Shown: positions 17,691 to 27,204, counted from the first letter of the stretch. The stretch is DNA of 48,281 nt from Flavobacteriaceae bacterium (GCA_018608765.1 JABAYY010000054.1:1-48281); one strand, 5' to 3'. Notes: generated by a model not told the origin, from the sequence alone. Program-made: numbers and translations.

Positions 17691-18881
17691 ATGGGATGTA
17701 CGAACTGTTCAACAGGGAAAGACGGTCAGCCAAAAGGCTGTAAAAACAATGGAACATGCGGAACAGATAGCTGCAATAAGCTAACCGTTTTTGATTGGCT
17801 TTCGAACATGACGCTCCCTAATGGAGCAACCCCTTTTAATTGGATTGAAGTTCGTTTTAAAAATGGACGGAAAGTATATTACAAAAACACTGAAAATTTA
17901 ACTTTAAGTATCGGAGATGTTGTGGCAACACAAGCTGCCGCTGGACACGATATAGGCATGGTTACCCTTTCAGGAGAATTGGTAAAGGTTCAAATGAAAC
18001 GAAAGAAAATTTCTGAGACTCCCGAAGAAGTTTTTAAAATTTACCGCAAAGCCTCTCAAAGAGATATAGACATCTGGGTTGAAGCCAGAGATAAAGAAGA
18101 GGTCATGAAAGTCAAAGCAAGACAATTTGCGATTGACTTAAAGCTAAAAATGAAAATCTCTGATATTGAATTTCAAGGCGATGCTAGCAAGGCAACTTTT
18201 TATTATACAGCCGATGAGCGTGTTGATTTTAGAGAGCTTATCAAGTTGTTTGCTAGAGAATTCAGAACTCGAATTGAGATGAAACAAGTAGGCTTACGAC
18301 AAGAAGCAGCACGACTTGGAGGGATTGGATCTTGTGGTCGTGAGCTCTGTTGTTCTACCTGGTTGACTGATTTCAGATCTGTAAACACTTCAGCGGCGCG
18401 CTACCAACAACTCTCTTTAAACCCGTTAAAATTAGCAGGGCAGTGTGGAAAATTAAAGTGCTGTTTAAACTATGAATTAGACGCGTATTTAGATGCTTTA
18501 AAAGCTTTTCCAAAAACAGAAGTCAAATTAAGAACTGCAAAAGGGACTGCTGTTTGTCAAAAGACAGATATTTTTAAAGGACATATGTGGTATGCCTACG
18601 AAGGCGAATGGATGAATTGGCACAAATTAACCACAACTCAAGCCAATAAAATTATTGCGATCAACGCCAAAAATGAAAAAGTTGCGAGTTTAGAAGAATA
18701 TGCAATTGATTTGGTTGAAGATACTAAAGTTGATTTTGAAAACGTTGTGGGTCAAGATAGTCTAACACGTTTTGATGCCCCTAAAAACCAAAGACGTAAA
18801 AACAATAACAGACGTAAAAAGAACAACAGAAACAATAGAAACAACAAAAAACCTAGACCCCAAAACAACAATGCAAAGTAA
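17691..18881 (+). CDS. PSP1-domain protein, RicT/YaaT-like, with Cys-rich head and Asn/Arg-rich tail
   Basis: A 396-residue cytoplasmic protein of the PSP1/RicT family. In Bacillus subtilis RicT works with RicA and RicF as an iron-sulphur-bearing complex affecting RNA processing and phosphorelay. The PSP1 core spans about residues 50-310, with the conserved cysteine pairs GSCGRELCCSTW and GQCGKLKCCLNYE. Two unusual ends flank it: an N-terminal cysteine-rich segment (CTNC, CKNNGTC, CNK within residues 3-29) and a low-complexity basic tail of Asn, Arg and Lys (about 360-396). Neither ricA nor ricF is in the window. It overlaps gldH by 11 bp and leads an operon with gldH and PBP1A. Confidence 0.88.
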   Translation: MGCTNCSTGKDGQPKGCKNNGTCGTDSCNKLTVFDWLSNMTLPNGATPFNWIEVRFKNGRKVYYKNTENLTLSIGDVVATQAAAGHDIGMVTLSGELVKVQMKRKKISETPEEVFKIYRKASQRDIDIWVEARDKEEVMKVKARQFAIDLKLKMKISDIEFQGDASKATFYYTADERVDFRELIKLFAREFRTRIEMKQVGLRQEAARLGGIGSCGRELCCSTWLTDFRSVNTSAARYQQLSLNPLKLAGQCGKLKCCLNYELDAYLDALKAFPKTEVKLRTAKGTAVCQKTDIFKGHMWYAYEGEWMNWHKLTTTQANKIIAINAKNEKVASLEEYAIDLVEDTKVDFENVVGQDSLTRFDAPKNQRRKNNNRRKKNNRNNRNNKKPRPQNNNAK

Positions 18882-19368
18882 ATCAGTACTATGGATCTTT
18901 CTTTTTGTTTTTGTAGCACTCTCATGTCAGCAAAACAAAGTGTTTGACCGCTATACGTCCATTTCAAATGGTTGGAATAAACAGGACGTTATTAGCTACG
19001 ATTTTGCGGCCCCTGATACTGCAAATCCTTATAATTTGTTTATTAATTTAAGAACGACCACTGCTTATAAGTTTAGTAATTTATTTTTAATTGTTGAACT
19101 CGATTATCCAAACGGAAAAGTTACAAAAGACACTCTAGAGTTCCTCATGGCAAAACCAAATGGAGAGCTTTTGGGTTCGGGCTTTACATCTATAAAAGAG
19201 CATAAACTCAGTTTCAAAGGCTACGACACCCCTTTTGTGTTCACTGAAGAAGGAACTTATAAAGTACAGATTCAACAAGCAATGCGGCATCGGGGAGAGC
19301 CAAACGGGGTTGTTCAACTTGAAGGAATTATAGATGTTGGATTCAGTATTGAATCATCAAACAAATAG
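18871..19368 (+). CDS. gldH: Gliding motility lipoprotein GldH
   Basis: Lipoprotein required for gliding motility in Flavobacterium and relatives, where it supports the envelope motility/secretion machinery. The start is the ATG at 18871, giving a 165-residue product with a proper lipoprotein signal (hydrophobic core, then ALSC with the lipidated cysteine at 19). A longer frame back to 18772 overlaps the ricT-like tail and is not needed. Family features include FDRYTSISNGW near residue 24, the NLRTTTAYKFSNLFL strand and the C-terminal REPNGVVQLEGIIDVGF segment. It overlaps the upstream gene by 11 bp and precedes the PBP1A gene by 5 bp. Confidence 0.92.
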   Translation: MQSKSVLWIFLFVFVALSCQQNKVFDRYTSISNGWNKQDVISYDFAAPDTANPYNLFINLRTTTAYKFSNLFLIVELDYPNGKVTKDTLEFLMAKPNGELLGSGFTSIKEHKLSFKGYDTPFVFTEEGTYKVQIQQAMRHRGEPNGVVQLEGIIDVGFSIESSNK

Positions 19369-19373
19369 ATATT

Positions 19374-21713
19374 ATGGCAAAAAAAAAGGCAGCATCTCTT
19401 AATTTTTCAAAACCGATTCGTTGGTTTTGGATGTGTTTTTTAGCAGCTGTTTTCGGGGTAGTTCTCATTTTTCTATCGGCCTCTTTAGGGCTTTTTGGAG
19501 ACATGCCAGACACCTCCGCTTTAGAAAATCCACGAACAAACTTAGCCACCGAAATCATCTCTTCAGATGGGGTCACACTTGGTAAGTTTTATTACGAAGA
19601 CAACAGAACGCCCGTCGCATTTAGCGAACTGCCAAAACACCTCGTAGATGCTCTTATTGCGACCGAAGATGTGAGGCATTACGAACATGCAGGAATTGAT
19701 GCAAGAGGCACTTTACGGGCTTTTGCTTTTTTAGGGAAACGCGGCGGCGCGAGTACGATTTCCCAACAATTGGCCCGCCAATTATTTGTAGGGGTCAGGT
19801 CTAAAAACAAGCTAGAAACGGCGACTCAAAAAATAAAAGAATGGGTGATTGCCACACGTTTAGAGCGTCAATACACCAAAGAAGAAATCATTGCTCAATA
19901 TTTTAATATCTATGATTTTGGAAATAATGCAGATGGAATTCGATCGGCATCCAGAATCTATTTTGGAAAAGAACCTATTGATTTATCGATTAATGAATCG
20001 GCGATGTTGGTGGGAATGTTTAAAAATTCTTCGCTATACAACCCACGTCCAAAACGAAATCCAGTTGGTACAAAAAACCGCCGAAACGTGGTATTAAGCC
20101 AAATGGCCAAATATGGGTTTCTTGAAGAAACATCAAAGGATTCATTACAAAAACTGCCGTTAGGACTCAACTATTCTCCAGAATCACATCGTGAAGGGAT
20201 TGCTACATATTTTCGGGCTTACCTGCGGAGTTTTATGAAAGAATGGGTCAACAATCCTCAAAACACCAAACCAAATGGAGATAAATACAACATCTATAAA
20301 GATGGACTGAAAATTTATACAACGATAGATTCTCGTATGCAAACCTTCGCAGAAACAGCAACTAAGGAGCATATGGCTAATTTACAAGCGGAGTTTTTTG
20401 TTCAAAACACACCAAGACGAAATCGAACCGCTCCTTTTCGAGATTTAAAATCTAAAGAAATCAAAAATTTATTGAACTCCAGCATGCGTCGATCCGAACG
20501 CTGGCGTAAAATGAAGTATGATCTTCAAAAATCAAATGAAGAAATTATAGCGTCGTTTGAGAAGCCAGTTCCCATGAAAATATTTTCTTGGACAGCTGAT
20601 AATAATGAAATAGACACCATCATGACGCCAAGAGACTCCATGCGTTACTACAAGTCTTTTTTAAGAACTGGAATGCTGTCAATGGAGCCACAAACAGGAC
20701 ACGTAAAAGCGTGGGTTGGAGGGATTAACTATAAACATTTTCAGTATGACATGGCCAAGCAAGGCAAGCGTCAAGTAGGGTCAACCTTTAAGCCTTTTGT
20801 GTATGCAGCCGCTATCGACCAACTTCATTTATCGCCTTGTGATACCTTTCCAAAGTCTCAAATTACAATAGAAGCCATGAAGCACGGAAACATGAAGCCG
20901 TGGTCGCCTAAAAATTCAGGAGGAAACTATGGTGGATTTGAAACGCTCAAGTCGGCTTTAGCAAATTCTAGAAACACGATCACAGCGCGCTTAATGAATG
21001 AAATCGGGCCTCAACCCGTCATCGATTTAGCACGCAGTTTAGGAGTAGAACAAGATATCCCCGCAGTACCATCAATCGCTTTGGGAACCCCAGATTTAAG
21101 TGTGTACGAAATGGTAGCCGCCTATTCTACGTTTGCAAATCAAGGTGTGTACACCAAACCTGTTATGGTGATTCGAATAGACGATAAAAACGGTACTATT
21201 TTATATCAAGTTGCTCCAGAAACAAAAGACGTTCTTAGTAAAGAGGTGGCTTATGTCACAGTTAAATTAATGGAGGGTGTTACTCAGTTTGGTTCCGGCC
21301 AGCGATTGCGCCACAGCGCCCTTAAAAATCAAGCCGTATATAAAGAAATTGTCACGGGTTACCCTTACAATTTCAGGAATCCGATTGCAGGTAAAACAGG
21401 GACTACACAAAATCAAAGTGATGGTTGGTTTATGGGAATGGTTCCGAACTTAGTGACTGGTGTATGGGTTGGAGGAGAAGATCGCGCTACCCATTTTAGA
21501 ACAATTACCTATGGACAGGGAGCTGCTATGGCACTTCCTATTTGGGCAAATTACATGCGAAGCTGTTATACCCTTGAGGAATTAGGGATTTCAAAAGAAG
21601 ATTTTATTGAACCCAAAGACCTCACTATTGAAGTGGAATGCGATCCTATTCTTGAGGAGGGAGATCCGATTCCCGTAGATACAACTCCGATTACTCCAGA
21701 TATCGATTTTTAG
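19374..21713 (+). CDS. Class A penicillin-binding protein 1A (transglycosylase/transpeptidase)
   Basis: Bifunctional peptidoglycan synthase of the inner membrane: it polymerises glycan strands from lipid II and cross-links stem peptides. The 779-residue product has an N-terminal transmembrane helix (about 17-40). The GT51 glycosyltransferase domain has the catalytic glutamate in ATEDVRHYEH (E98) and the GGASTISQQLARQL block at 124-137. The transpeptidase domain has STFK (active Ser470), SRN (532-534) and KTGTT (674-678). All catalytic motifs are intact. The C-terminal tail is acidic and proline-rich. It is the third gene of the ricT-like/gldH unit. Confidence 0.96.
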   Translation: MAKKKAASLNFSKPIRWFWMCFLAAVFGVVLIFLSASLGLFGDMPDTSALENPRTNLATEIISSDGVTLGKFYYEDNRTPVAFSELPKHLVDALIATEDVRHYEHAGIDARGTLRAFAFLGKRGGASTISQQLARQLFVGVRSKNKLETATQKIKEWVIATRLERQYTKEEIIAQYFNIYDFGNNADGIRSASRIYFGKEPIDLSINESAMLVGMFKNSSLYNPRPKRNPVGTKNRRNVVLSQMAKYGFLEETSKDSLQKLPLGLNYSPESHREGIATYFRAYLRSFMKEWVNNPQNTKPNGDKYNIYKDGLKIYTTIDSRMQTFAETATKEHMANLQAEFFVQNTPRRNRTAPFRDLKSKEIKNLLNSSMRRSERWRKMKYDLQKSNEEIIASFEKPVPMKIFSWTADNNEIDTIMTPRDSMRYYKSFLRTGMLSMEPQTGHVKAWVGGINYKHFQYDMAKQGKRQVGSTFKPFVYAAAIDQLHLSPCDTFPKSQITIEAMKHGNMKPWSPKNSGGNYGGFETLKSALANSRNTITARLMNEIGPQPVIDLARSLGVEQDIPAVPSIALGTPDLSVYEMVAAYSTFANQGVYTKPVMVIRIDDKNGTILYQVAPETKDVLSKEVAYVTVKLMEGVTQFGSGQRLRHSALKNQAVYKEIVTGYPYNFRNPIAGKTGTTQNQSDGWFMGMVPNLVTGVWVGGEDRATHFRTITYGQGAAMALPIWANYMRSCYTLEELGISKEDFIEPKDLTIEVECDPILEEGDPIPVDTTPITPDIDF

Positions 21714-21718
21714 TGAAA

Positions 21719-21752
21719 TTGCTCAATTAATAAGATTTTTTTTGTACTTTTT
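21719..21752 (+). promoter_or_regulatory. Promoter of scoAB
   Basis: TTG (21719-21721), a 23-nt spacer and TACTTTTT (21745-21752, seven of eight bases of the -7 box definition) lie just after the PBP1A stop and 18 bp before scoA. This fits a separate promoter for the CoA-transferase genes. Confidence 0.5.
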
Positions 21753-21769
21753 TATCCTAAATTAAAACG

Positions 21770-22471
21770 ATGATAAACAAACAAGTAGCAGACGTAAAAG
21801 AAGCCCTCGATGGCGTCTCCAACGGAATGACCTTAATGCTAGGTGGTTTTGGATTGTGTGGAATTCCCGAAAACGCAATTTCTGAGCTAGTGAGTATGGA
21901 TATTAAGGAACTCACCTGTATTTCAAATAATGCAGGAGTTGATGATTTTGGACTTGGATTATTACTCCAAAAACATCAAATCAAGAAAATGATTTCGTCA
22001 TATGTTGGCGAAAATGATGAGTTTGAGCGTCAAATGCTCTCAGGAGAATTGGATGTAGAATTGATTCCACAGGGAACTTTGGCCGAACGCTGCAGAGCTG
22101 CACAAGCAGGATTTCCAGCTATTTACACCCCTGCTGGTTATGGAACTGAAGTAGCTGAAGGCAAAGAAACGCGTGAATTTGATGGTAAGATGTATGTTTT
22201 AGAAACCGCTTTTAAGGCTCAGTTTTCTTTTGTGAAAGCATGGAAAGGTGATGCAGCAGGAAATTTAATATTTAAAGGCACCGCTAGAAATTTTAACCCA
22301 AATATGTGTGGAGCAGCGACTATTACAGTAGCTGAGGTTGAAGAATTAGTGCCTGTTGGAACTTTGGACCCGAATCAAATCCACATTCCTGGGATTTTTG
22401 TACAACGCATCTTCCAAGGAAAGGATTACGAAAAACGCATTGAAAAACGAACCCTAAGACAAAAATCATAA
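21770..22471 (+). CDS. scoA: 3-oxoacid CoA-transferase subunit A
   Basis: Alpha subunit of succinyl-CoA:3-ketoacid CoA-transferase, which moves CoA between succinate and acetoacetate and so feeds ketone bodies or acetoacetate into acetyl-CoA metabolism. The 233-residue product shows the class I CoA-transferase CoA-binding motif around [12 protein letters not shown] (residues 22-33), and later [20 protein letters not shown]. It is separated from scoB by 2 bp, so the two are translated as a pair. Substrate naming follows the closest family; a broader 3-oxoacid range is possible. Confidence 0.94.
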   Translation: MINKQVADVKEALDGVSNGMTLMLGGFGLCGIPENAISELVSMDIKELTCISNNAGVDDFGLGLLLQKHQIKKMISSYVGENDEFERQMLSGELDVELIPQGTLAERCRAAQAGFPAIYTPAGYGTEVAEGKETREFDGKMYVLETAFKAQFSFVKAWKGDAAGNLIFKGTARNFNPNMCGAATITVAEVEELVPVGTLDPNQIHIPGIFVQRIFQGKDYEKRIEKRTLRQKS

Positions 22472-22473
22472 TC

Positions 22474-23127
22474 ATGTTAGACAAAAATGGTATTGCTAAA
22501 CGTATTGCTCAAGAAGTCCAAAATGGATATTATGTGAATCTAGGCATTGGGATTCCAACCCTTGTTGCCAACTTTGTTCGTGAGGATATTGAAGTTGAAT
22601 TTCAAAGTGAAAATGGCGTTCTAGGAATGGGGCCTTTTCCTTTTGAAGGGGAAGAGGATGCCGATCTTATAAACGCAGGAAAACAAACGATTACCACTCT
22701 AGATGGGGCTAGTTTTTTTGATTCTGCTACCAGTTTTTCTATGATTCGTGGCAAGCATGTGCACCTCACAATTTTAGGGGCCATGGAAGTTTCAGAAAAT
22801 GGAGACATTGCCAATTGGAAAATCCCAGGGTACATGGTCAAAGGCATGGGAGGCGCAATGGACTTAGTTGCTAGTGCTGAAAATATTATTGTAGCCATGA
22901 TGCACACCAATAAAAAAGGAGAGTCTAAACTTTTAAAGCGCTGTTCATTACCACTTACAGGTGTTGGGTGTGTTAAGAAAATCGTCACTAATTTAGCGGT
23001 TTTAGAAGTCACAAAAGAGGGTTTTAAACTCTTAGAACGTGCACCAGGAATTTCTGTAGAAACGATTCAACAAGCGACAGAAGGACATCTTATTGTTGAT
23101 GGAATTGTTCCAGAAATGGTGTTGTAG
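22474..23127 (+). CDS. scoB: 3-oxoacid CoA-transferase subunit B
   Basis: Beta subunit carrying the catalytic glutamate that forms the enzyme-CoA thioester. The 217-residue product has GIGIPTLV near residue 24 and the active-site block SENGVLGMGP (glutamate at residue 47), followed by GGAMDLVASA. Length is normal. It ends only 3 bp before the stop of the convergent PH-domain gene, with no terminator between. Confidence 0.95.
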   Translation: MLDKNGIAKRIAQEVQNGYYVNLGIGIPTLVANFVREDIEVEFQSENGVLGMGPFPFEGEEDADLINAGKQTITTLDGASFFDSATSFSMIRGKHVHLTILGAMEVSENGDIANWKIPGYMVKGMGGAMDLVASAENIIVAMMHTNKKGESKLLKRCSLPLTGVGCVKKIVTNLAVLEVTKEGFKLLERAPGISVETIQQATEGHLIVDGIVPEMVL

Positions 23128-23130
23128 GAT

Positions 23131-23592
23131 TTACGATACGTTCCCTTTAGATTGCGTCGTTATTTTTATAGTGTTGTTTATTGCTAAAATGTGACTTATG
23201 AATTCATCATTTATTTCAGGGCTAATATAAATTTCATCAAACTTTCTATATTTTATAATCAAACCCTTTCTGGCGGTTGCAGGTTTTAAACCCACCCAAA
23301 GTGTTTTGTCTTTTATAATTTCTCGGATTTCTTTAATTTCGATATGCCCTTTAATGGGACCACAGTTATATTTTAAATGTGTTTGAGTAAGCTCATAGTA
23401 TGTGCCGTAATAGCACCACAAAAGAAATCCAGAAACAAGCAGCATCAAAAAGTAGCTCCAAATCATTTCTCCTGTTATTGTATTCCCAGAAAAGAGTTCG
23501 CTTGTAACAATACCAATAAAAAACCCAATCATTCCAAGTGTGAAAATTTGAAATAAGACATCTTTTTTACTATTAACTTTTAGTGTTGGCAT
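23131..23592 (-). CDS. Membrane protein with bacterial PH-like domain (DUF1200-like)
   Basis: A 153-residue protein with two transmembrane segments (about residues 13-33 and 43-62). A soluble C-terminal domain (about 66-145) follows, containing YYELTQTHLKYNCGPIKGHI and IKEIREIIKDKTLW, the pattern of small bacterial pleckstrin-homology-like domains. Function is unknown. The domain would face the cytoplasm in a two-helix hairpin topology. It is last in a minus-strand run after the ABC ATPase (10-bp gap), so it is probably co-transcribed with it. Confidence 0.75.
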   Translation of the reverse strand: MPTLKVNSKKDVLFQIFTLGMIGFFIGIVTSELFSGNTITGEMIWSYFLMLLVSGFLLWCYYGTYYELTQTHLKYNCGPIKGHIEIKEIREIIKDKTLWVGLKPATARKGLIIKYRKFDEIYISPEINDEFISHILAINNTIKITTQSKGNVS

Positions 23593-23602
23593 TTTTATAA
23601 AT

Positions 23603-25294
23603 TTAAAGCCCTTTTGGGATTGCTTCTATCAGTGTTTTGGTATATGCCTTCTGAGGTGATTCATAAATCGAATCTGCCTCGCCGAGCTCTTCTATTTTTC
23701 CTTTGTTCATCACCATCAATTGGTCTGACATAAACTTCACTACGGCCAAATCATGAGAGATGAAAATATAGGTAAATCCGTAATCGTCTTTTAGAGTATT
23801 TAATAAATTCAGCACTTGTGCTTGTACCGAAATATCGAGTGCAGACACGGATTCGTCACATATAATTAACTTTGGTTGTACAGCGATGGTTCTTGCAATT
23901 CCAATCCGTTGCCGTTGGCCTCCAGAAAACTCATGGGGATACCGCTCAAAATGTGAAGCTTCTAAACCAACTTTTTCTAAAATTTCTAAAGTTTTTGCTT
24001 TCCGTTCTTTATCAGATGAAAATAGCTTGTGTACTTTCATGGGCTCCATAATGGCTTTCCCAACCGTCAGTCGTGGGTTGAGTGATGCATAGGGATCCTG
24101 AAAGATTATCTGAATTTCTTTGCGCAATGAACGCAATTCTTTTTTGTTGAGATTTGTAATGTCATTTCCTTTGTAGTTTAGGGTGCCAGCCGTGGCTTTA
24201 TCGAGTTGTAAAATGGCTTTCCCTAGGGTTGATTTCCCACATCCAGATTCTCCCACGAGACCCATTGTTTCTCCAGAATAGACTTTAAAACTTACAGCAT
24301 CTACTGCCTTGAAAGCAGTTCTTGTTCCAAAAAAAGAGGCTTTTGAAAAATACTCTTTCTCAAGATTAATAACTTCTAACAGGGGTGAGTGGCTATAAAT
24401 CTCTTTATGTTTCGCAGCCCGTTCACTTTTGGAAATGATACTTTTAGAAATGGTATTAGATAAAAAATCACTGATGGTGGGGAGTTGTTTTAAGCGTGAT
24501 TTTAGCGTTGGCCGTGCACCTATGAGTGCTTTTGTATAGTCTTCTTTAGGTGTTTTAAAAACTGATTTTGTATCACCACTTTCAATAATGTTTCCTTTAT
24601 ACATCACTAGGATTCGGTCTGCAATTTCAGAGACTAAAGCCAAATCATGACTGATAAAAATCACGCTCATTTTGTATTCTTCTTGCAGTGTTTTCAGAAG
24701 TGCTATAATGTCTTTTTGAACTGTCACATCTAAGGCTGTCGTGGGCTCGTCTGCAATCAGAATATCAGGCTTACAAGCAATTGCCATAGCAATCATTACA
24801 CGCTGTTGTTGGCCTCCAGATATTTCATGGGGATATTTTTTAAATGCAGTGTTAGGGGTAGGGATTTTCACATCATTAAACAAACGTATCACTTCGTCTT
24901 TTACTTCCTTTTTTGATAAGGGCGTGTGTTGCAACAAAATCTCTTCTACTTGAACTCCACATGTCATGGAAGGGTTTAAAGCACTCATGGGCTCTTGAAA
25001 AATCATGGCTATTTTTTGACCGCGAAGTGTCTCCATTTCTTTCGGGGTATATTGCAGTAGATCTTCATTTTTAAATTGAATTTCACCACTACTAATCACA
25101 CTTTTTTTGGGGGGTAACAAACCCATAATAGCCAGTGATGCTACGGATTTACCGCTCCCAGATTCGCCTACAATACCAAGAATTTCGTTTGCAAATAGAT
25201 CGTAGGAGATGCCATGCAGTACTTCATTTAAACCTGTATTGGATTTAAAGGCAACGCGAAGATTTTGAATGTTTAAAACAGCTGTTTGCTCCAT
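23603..25294 (-). CDS. Fused double ABC ATPase, dipeptide/oligopeptide type (DppD-DppF/YejF-like)
   Basis: A 563-residue protein made of two complete ABC nucleotide-binding domains, the energising half of a peptide or nickel-type importer. Domain 1 has Walker A GESGSGKS near residue 40, signature SGGQQQRV near 162 and Walker B ILIADEPTTALD. Domain 2 has Walker A GESGCGKS near 350, signature SGGQRQRIGIA near 458 and Walker B LIICDESVSALD. Each half ends with the oligopeptide-family C-terminal extension. No permease or substrate-binding gene is adjacent. It starts 3 bp after the upstream exonuclease gene. Confidence 0.93.
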   Translation of the reverse strand: MEQTAVLNIQNLRVAFKSNTGLNEVLHGISYDLFANEILGIVGESGSGKSVASLAIMGLLPPKKSVISSGEIQFKNEDLLQYTPKEMETLRGQKIAMIFQEPMSALNPSMTCGVQVEEILLQHTPLSKKEVKDEVIRLFNDVKIPTPNTAFKKYPHEISGGQQQRVMIAMAIACKPDILIADEPTTALDVTVQKDIIALLKTLQEEYKMSVIFISHDLALVSEIADRILVMYKGNIIESGDTKSVFKTPKEDYTKALIGARPTLKSRLKQLPTISDFLSNTISKSIISKSERAAKHKEIYSHSPLLEVINLEKEYFSKASFFGTRTAFKAVDAVSFKVYSGETMGLVGESGCGKSTLGKAILQLDKATAGTLNYKGNDITNLNKKELRSLRKEIQIIFQDPYASLNPRLTVGKAIMEPMKVHKLFSSDKERKAKTLEILEKVGLEASHFERYPHEFSGGQRQRIGIARTIAVQPKLIICDESVSALDISVQAQVLNLLNTLKDDYGFTYIFISHDLAVVKFMSDQLMVMNKGKIEELGEADSIYESPQKAYTKTLIEAIPKGL

Positions 25295-25297
25295 TGC

Positions 25298-26011
25298 TTA
25301 AATATAAGCAATTTCATCCGTTTCTAATAAGGCTTCTCCTCGAAGTCTTAAAATAATTTGTGCCACAGCAATCGTGTCCTTTTGGCAATAAGTTACAATT
25401 CGTTCAATATCATTTTCTTCATAATATACTCGAAATATTTCACTGCCATCAATGTCATCTTTTGGAGAAGGAATGCCCAAAACACTGGTCAATAATTTTA
25501 GAGAAGTATAATGTTTATAATCTCCAAATTTCCATAATTCTAGTGTGTCTAGGTGTGGTACTTCCCATGGTTTTTTGCCAAATAAATTTAGTTTTAAGGG
25601 CAGTGTGATATTGTGGATAATCATTCTTCGTGCGATGTAAGGAAAGTCAAATTCTTTTCCATTATGTGCGCAGAGTAAATGTTTAGGCTTTGAAAAATGC
25701 GTTTCAATAAGGGTTTTAAACTCTAAAAGAAGGGCGTGTTCTTCTCCATAAAATGAGGTGACTCTGAATCGTCGTTCAGAATTTACAACGGTAAAATAGC
25801 CAACAGAGATACAGACAATTTTTCCAAATTCGGACCAAATGCCAGCTCGATCATAAAATGCTTCAGGACTGTAATCTTCTTTGCGTTGGTATTTTGATTT
25901 CTGCTCCCAAAGCAGTTGTTTGTCTTGTGAGAGATCCGAAAATTGAGCGGTTTCAGGAACCGTTTCAATGTCTAAAAATAGTAGATTTTCAAGGTTGAGT
26001 TTTTGGAGCAT
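25298..26011 (-). CDS. Predicted 3'-5' exonuclease, PolB-exonuclease-like (DnaQ superfamily)
   Basis: A 237-residue protein from the ATG at 26011; the frame extends further upstream but into the serine hydrolase gene. The DEDD nuclease motifs are visible: FLDIETVPE near residue 11 (motif I with D and E), CAHNGKEFDFPYIARR near 114 (motif II), and YCQKDTIAVAQIIL near 210 (motif III aspartate). This fits the stand-alone family related to the DNA polymerase B exonuclease domain, implying metal-dependent trimming of DNA or RNA ends. It overlaps the serine hydrolase gene by 23 bp and precedes the ABC ATPase gene by 3 bp. Confidence 0.85.
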   Translation of the reverse strand: MLQKLNLENLLFLDIETVPETAQFSDLSQDKQLLWEQKSKYQRKEDYSPEAFYDRAGIWSEFGKIVCISVGYFTVVNSERRFRVTSFYGEEHALLLEFKTLIETHFSKPKHLLCAHNGKEFDFPYIARRMIIHNITLPLKLNLFGKKPWEVPHLDTLELWKFGDYKHYTSLKLLTSVLGIPSPKDDIDGSEIFRVYYEENDIERIVTYCQKDTIAVAQIILRLRGEALLETDEIAYI

Positions 26012-27149
26012 GAGATAACATTTTATAAGCTTCTTCGATGTAAACTGAAATATCATCAGAGAAAATTTGGGTATCAGCATCCGGAGATTTTTGATGCCCG
26101 AGCCTAATAATAATCACATTGTCCGTTGGCTCTACAATTACATATTGTCCTAGGTGTCCACGCATCATAAAAAAGGACTTATCGGCTCGTTTTTGAAGCC
26201 ACCATCCATACCCATATTGTGGGCTTTCTGGAAAGCGAGGGGTTAAAGATTTTGCAATAAATGTAGAATCGAGGACTTGTTTGCCATTCCATTTCCCATG
26301 GTCTTTATAGAGTTTTCCAAAACGCGCAAAGTCTTTTGCATTACTCGCAATACAACAGTAGGCTTTTACCAAATCATGAGACTCGCTATCGACTTGCCAG
26401 AGCGTTTGATTTTCGCTTCCCAAGGGCATCCAGAAACTTTCAGTAAGATAATCGTATAGTTTTTTCCCGGTTGCTTTTTCTATAACCATCGCCAATAACT
26501 GCGTATCTCCACTTGAGTATTTATAAGATTTTCCAGGCTCATCTACTACTTTGAGTCCTAAAATTACTTTCTCTAAATCATCGTCAAAATAGGCGCGTGT
26601 TGTAATGGACAGTGGCGAATAATATTTTTCTACCCAATTGGTTCCTGATGCCATAGACGATAAATCTCCTACGGTCATTTGAGCGGCTAAACCTTCACTA
26701 AACTCAGGGAAGAATGTTCCTACCGGTTCGTCTAAACTTTTAATGTATCCATCGCTAATCGCCTTTCCTAAAAGACCTGACACATAACTCTTGGCCATTG
26801 AAAATGAATTGCTTTTAGAGTTTTTATCAAATCCATCGTAATAGTTTTCAAACCAAACACTGTCATTTTTTATAATTACATAAGCGATAGTACCTGTAGA
26901 TTTATGATAATCGATTAAGGCATCTGTTTCTTGGACGCTGTTATAAGCTTCATGAACCGGCCACGGCTCTGGCATATCATTTTTAACCACTGCATTGTCA
27001 AATTCTTTATAGTCTTCTAAAAATGCTGTGGTGTATCCTTTAGCATATATAGTGCGCACAGCTTTTAAGAGGTAGTCGGTATCTGTAATATAAAGTACAG
27101 CGACTAGCACTGCAATGAGAATAAATAGTCGTGTTACAAACTTTTTCAT
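25989..27149 (-). CDS. Beta-lactamase-like serine hydrolase (class C family)
   Basis: A 386-residue protein with an N-terminal hydrophobic segment (about 5-22), either an uncleaved anchor or a signal sequence, placing it in the periplasm. The SxxK nucleophile motif is SMAK at 117-120. The tyrosine motif appears as YSS at 211-213 instead of YxN. A HLG triad element lies at 332-334 in RGHLGQY. This pattern resembles the esterase/amidase and NylB-like branch rather than true beta-lactamases. Substrate is unknown. It heads a minus-strand run with exonuclease, ABC ATPase and PH-domain genes. Confidence 0.87.
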   Translation of the reverse strand: MKKFVTRLFILIAVLVAVLYITDTDYLLKAVRTIYAKGYTTAFLEDYKEFDNAVVKNDMPEPWPVHEAYNSVQETDALIDYHKSTGTIAYVIIKNDSVWFENYYDGFDKNSKSNSFSMAKSYVSGLLGKAISDGYIKSLDEPVGTFFPEFSEGLAAQMTVGDLSSMASGTNWVEKYYSPLSITTRAYFDDDLEKVILGLKVVDEPGKSYKYSSGDTQLLAMVIEKATGKKLYDYLTESFWMPLGSENQTLWQVDSESHDLVKAYCCIASNAKDFARFGKLYKDHGKWNGKQVLDSTFIAKSLTPRFPESPQYGYGWWLQKRADKSFFMMRGHLGQYVIVEPTDNVIIIRLGHQKSPDADTQIFSDDISVYIEEAYKMLSHAPKTQP

Positions 27150-27204
27150 TAATGTGTGTTTAGTTCACTGTAAATATAAATATAAAAACGATACTCTATA
27201 CTTC

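Noticed and set aside
18772-18870. Longer N-terminus for GldH
   Set aside because: It would bury the lipoprotein signal peptide and overlaps the low-complexity tail of the ricT-like gene.
22602-23012. Long minus-strand open frame (136 codons) opposite scoB
   Set aside because: It lies wholly antisense to scoB, whose catalytic motifs and length are normal. The predicted protein has no recognisable features.
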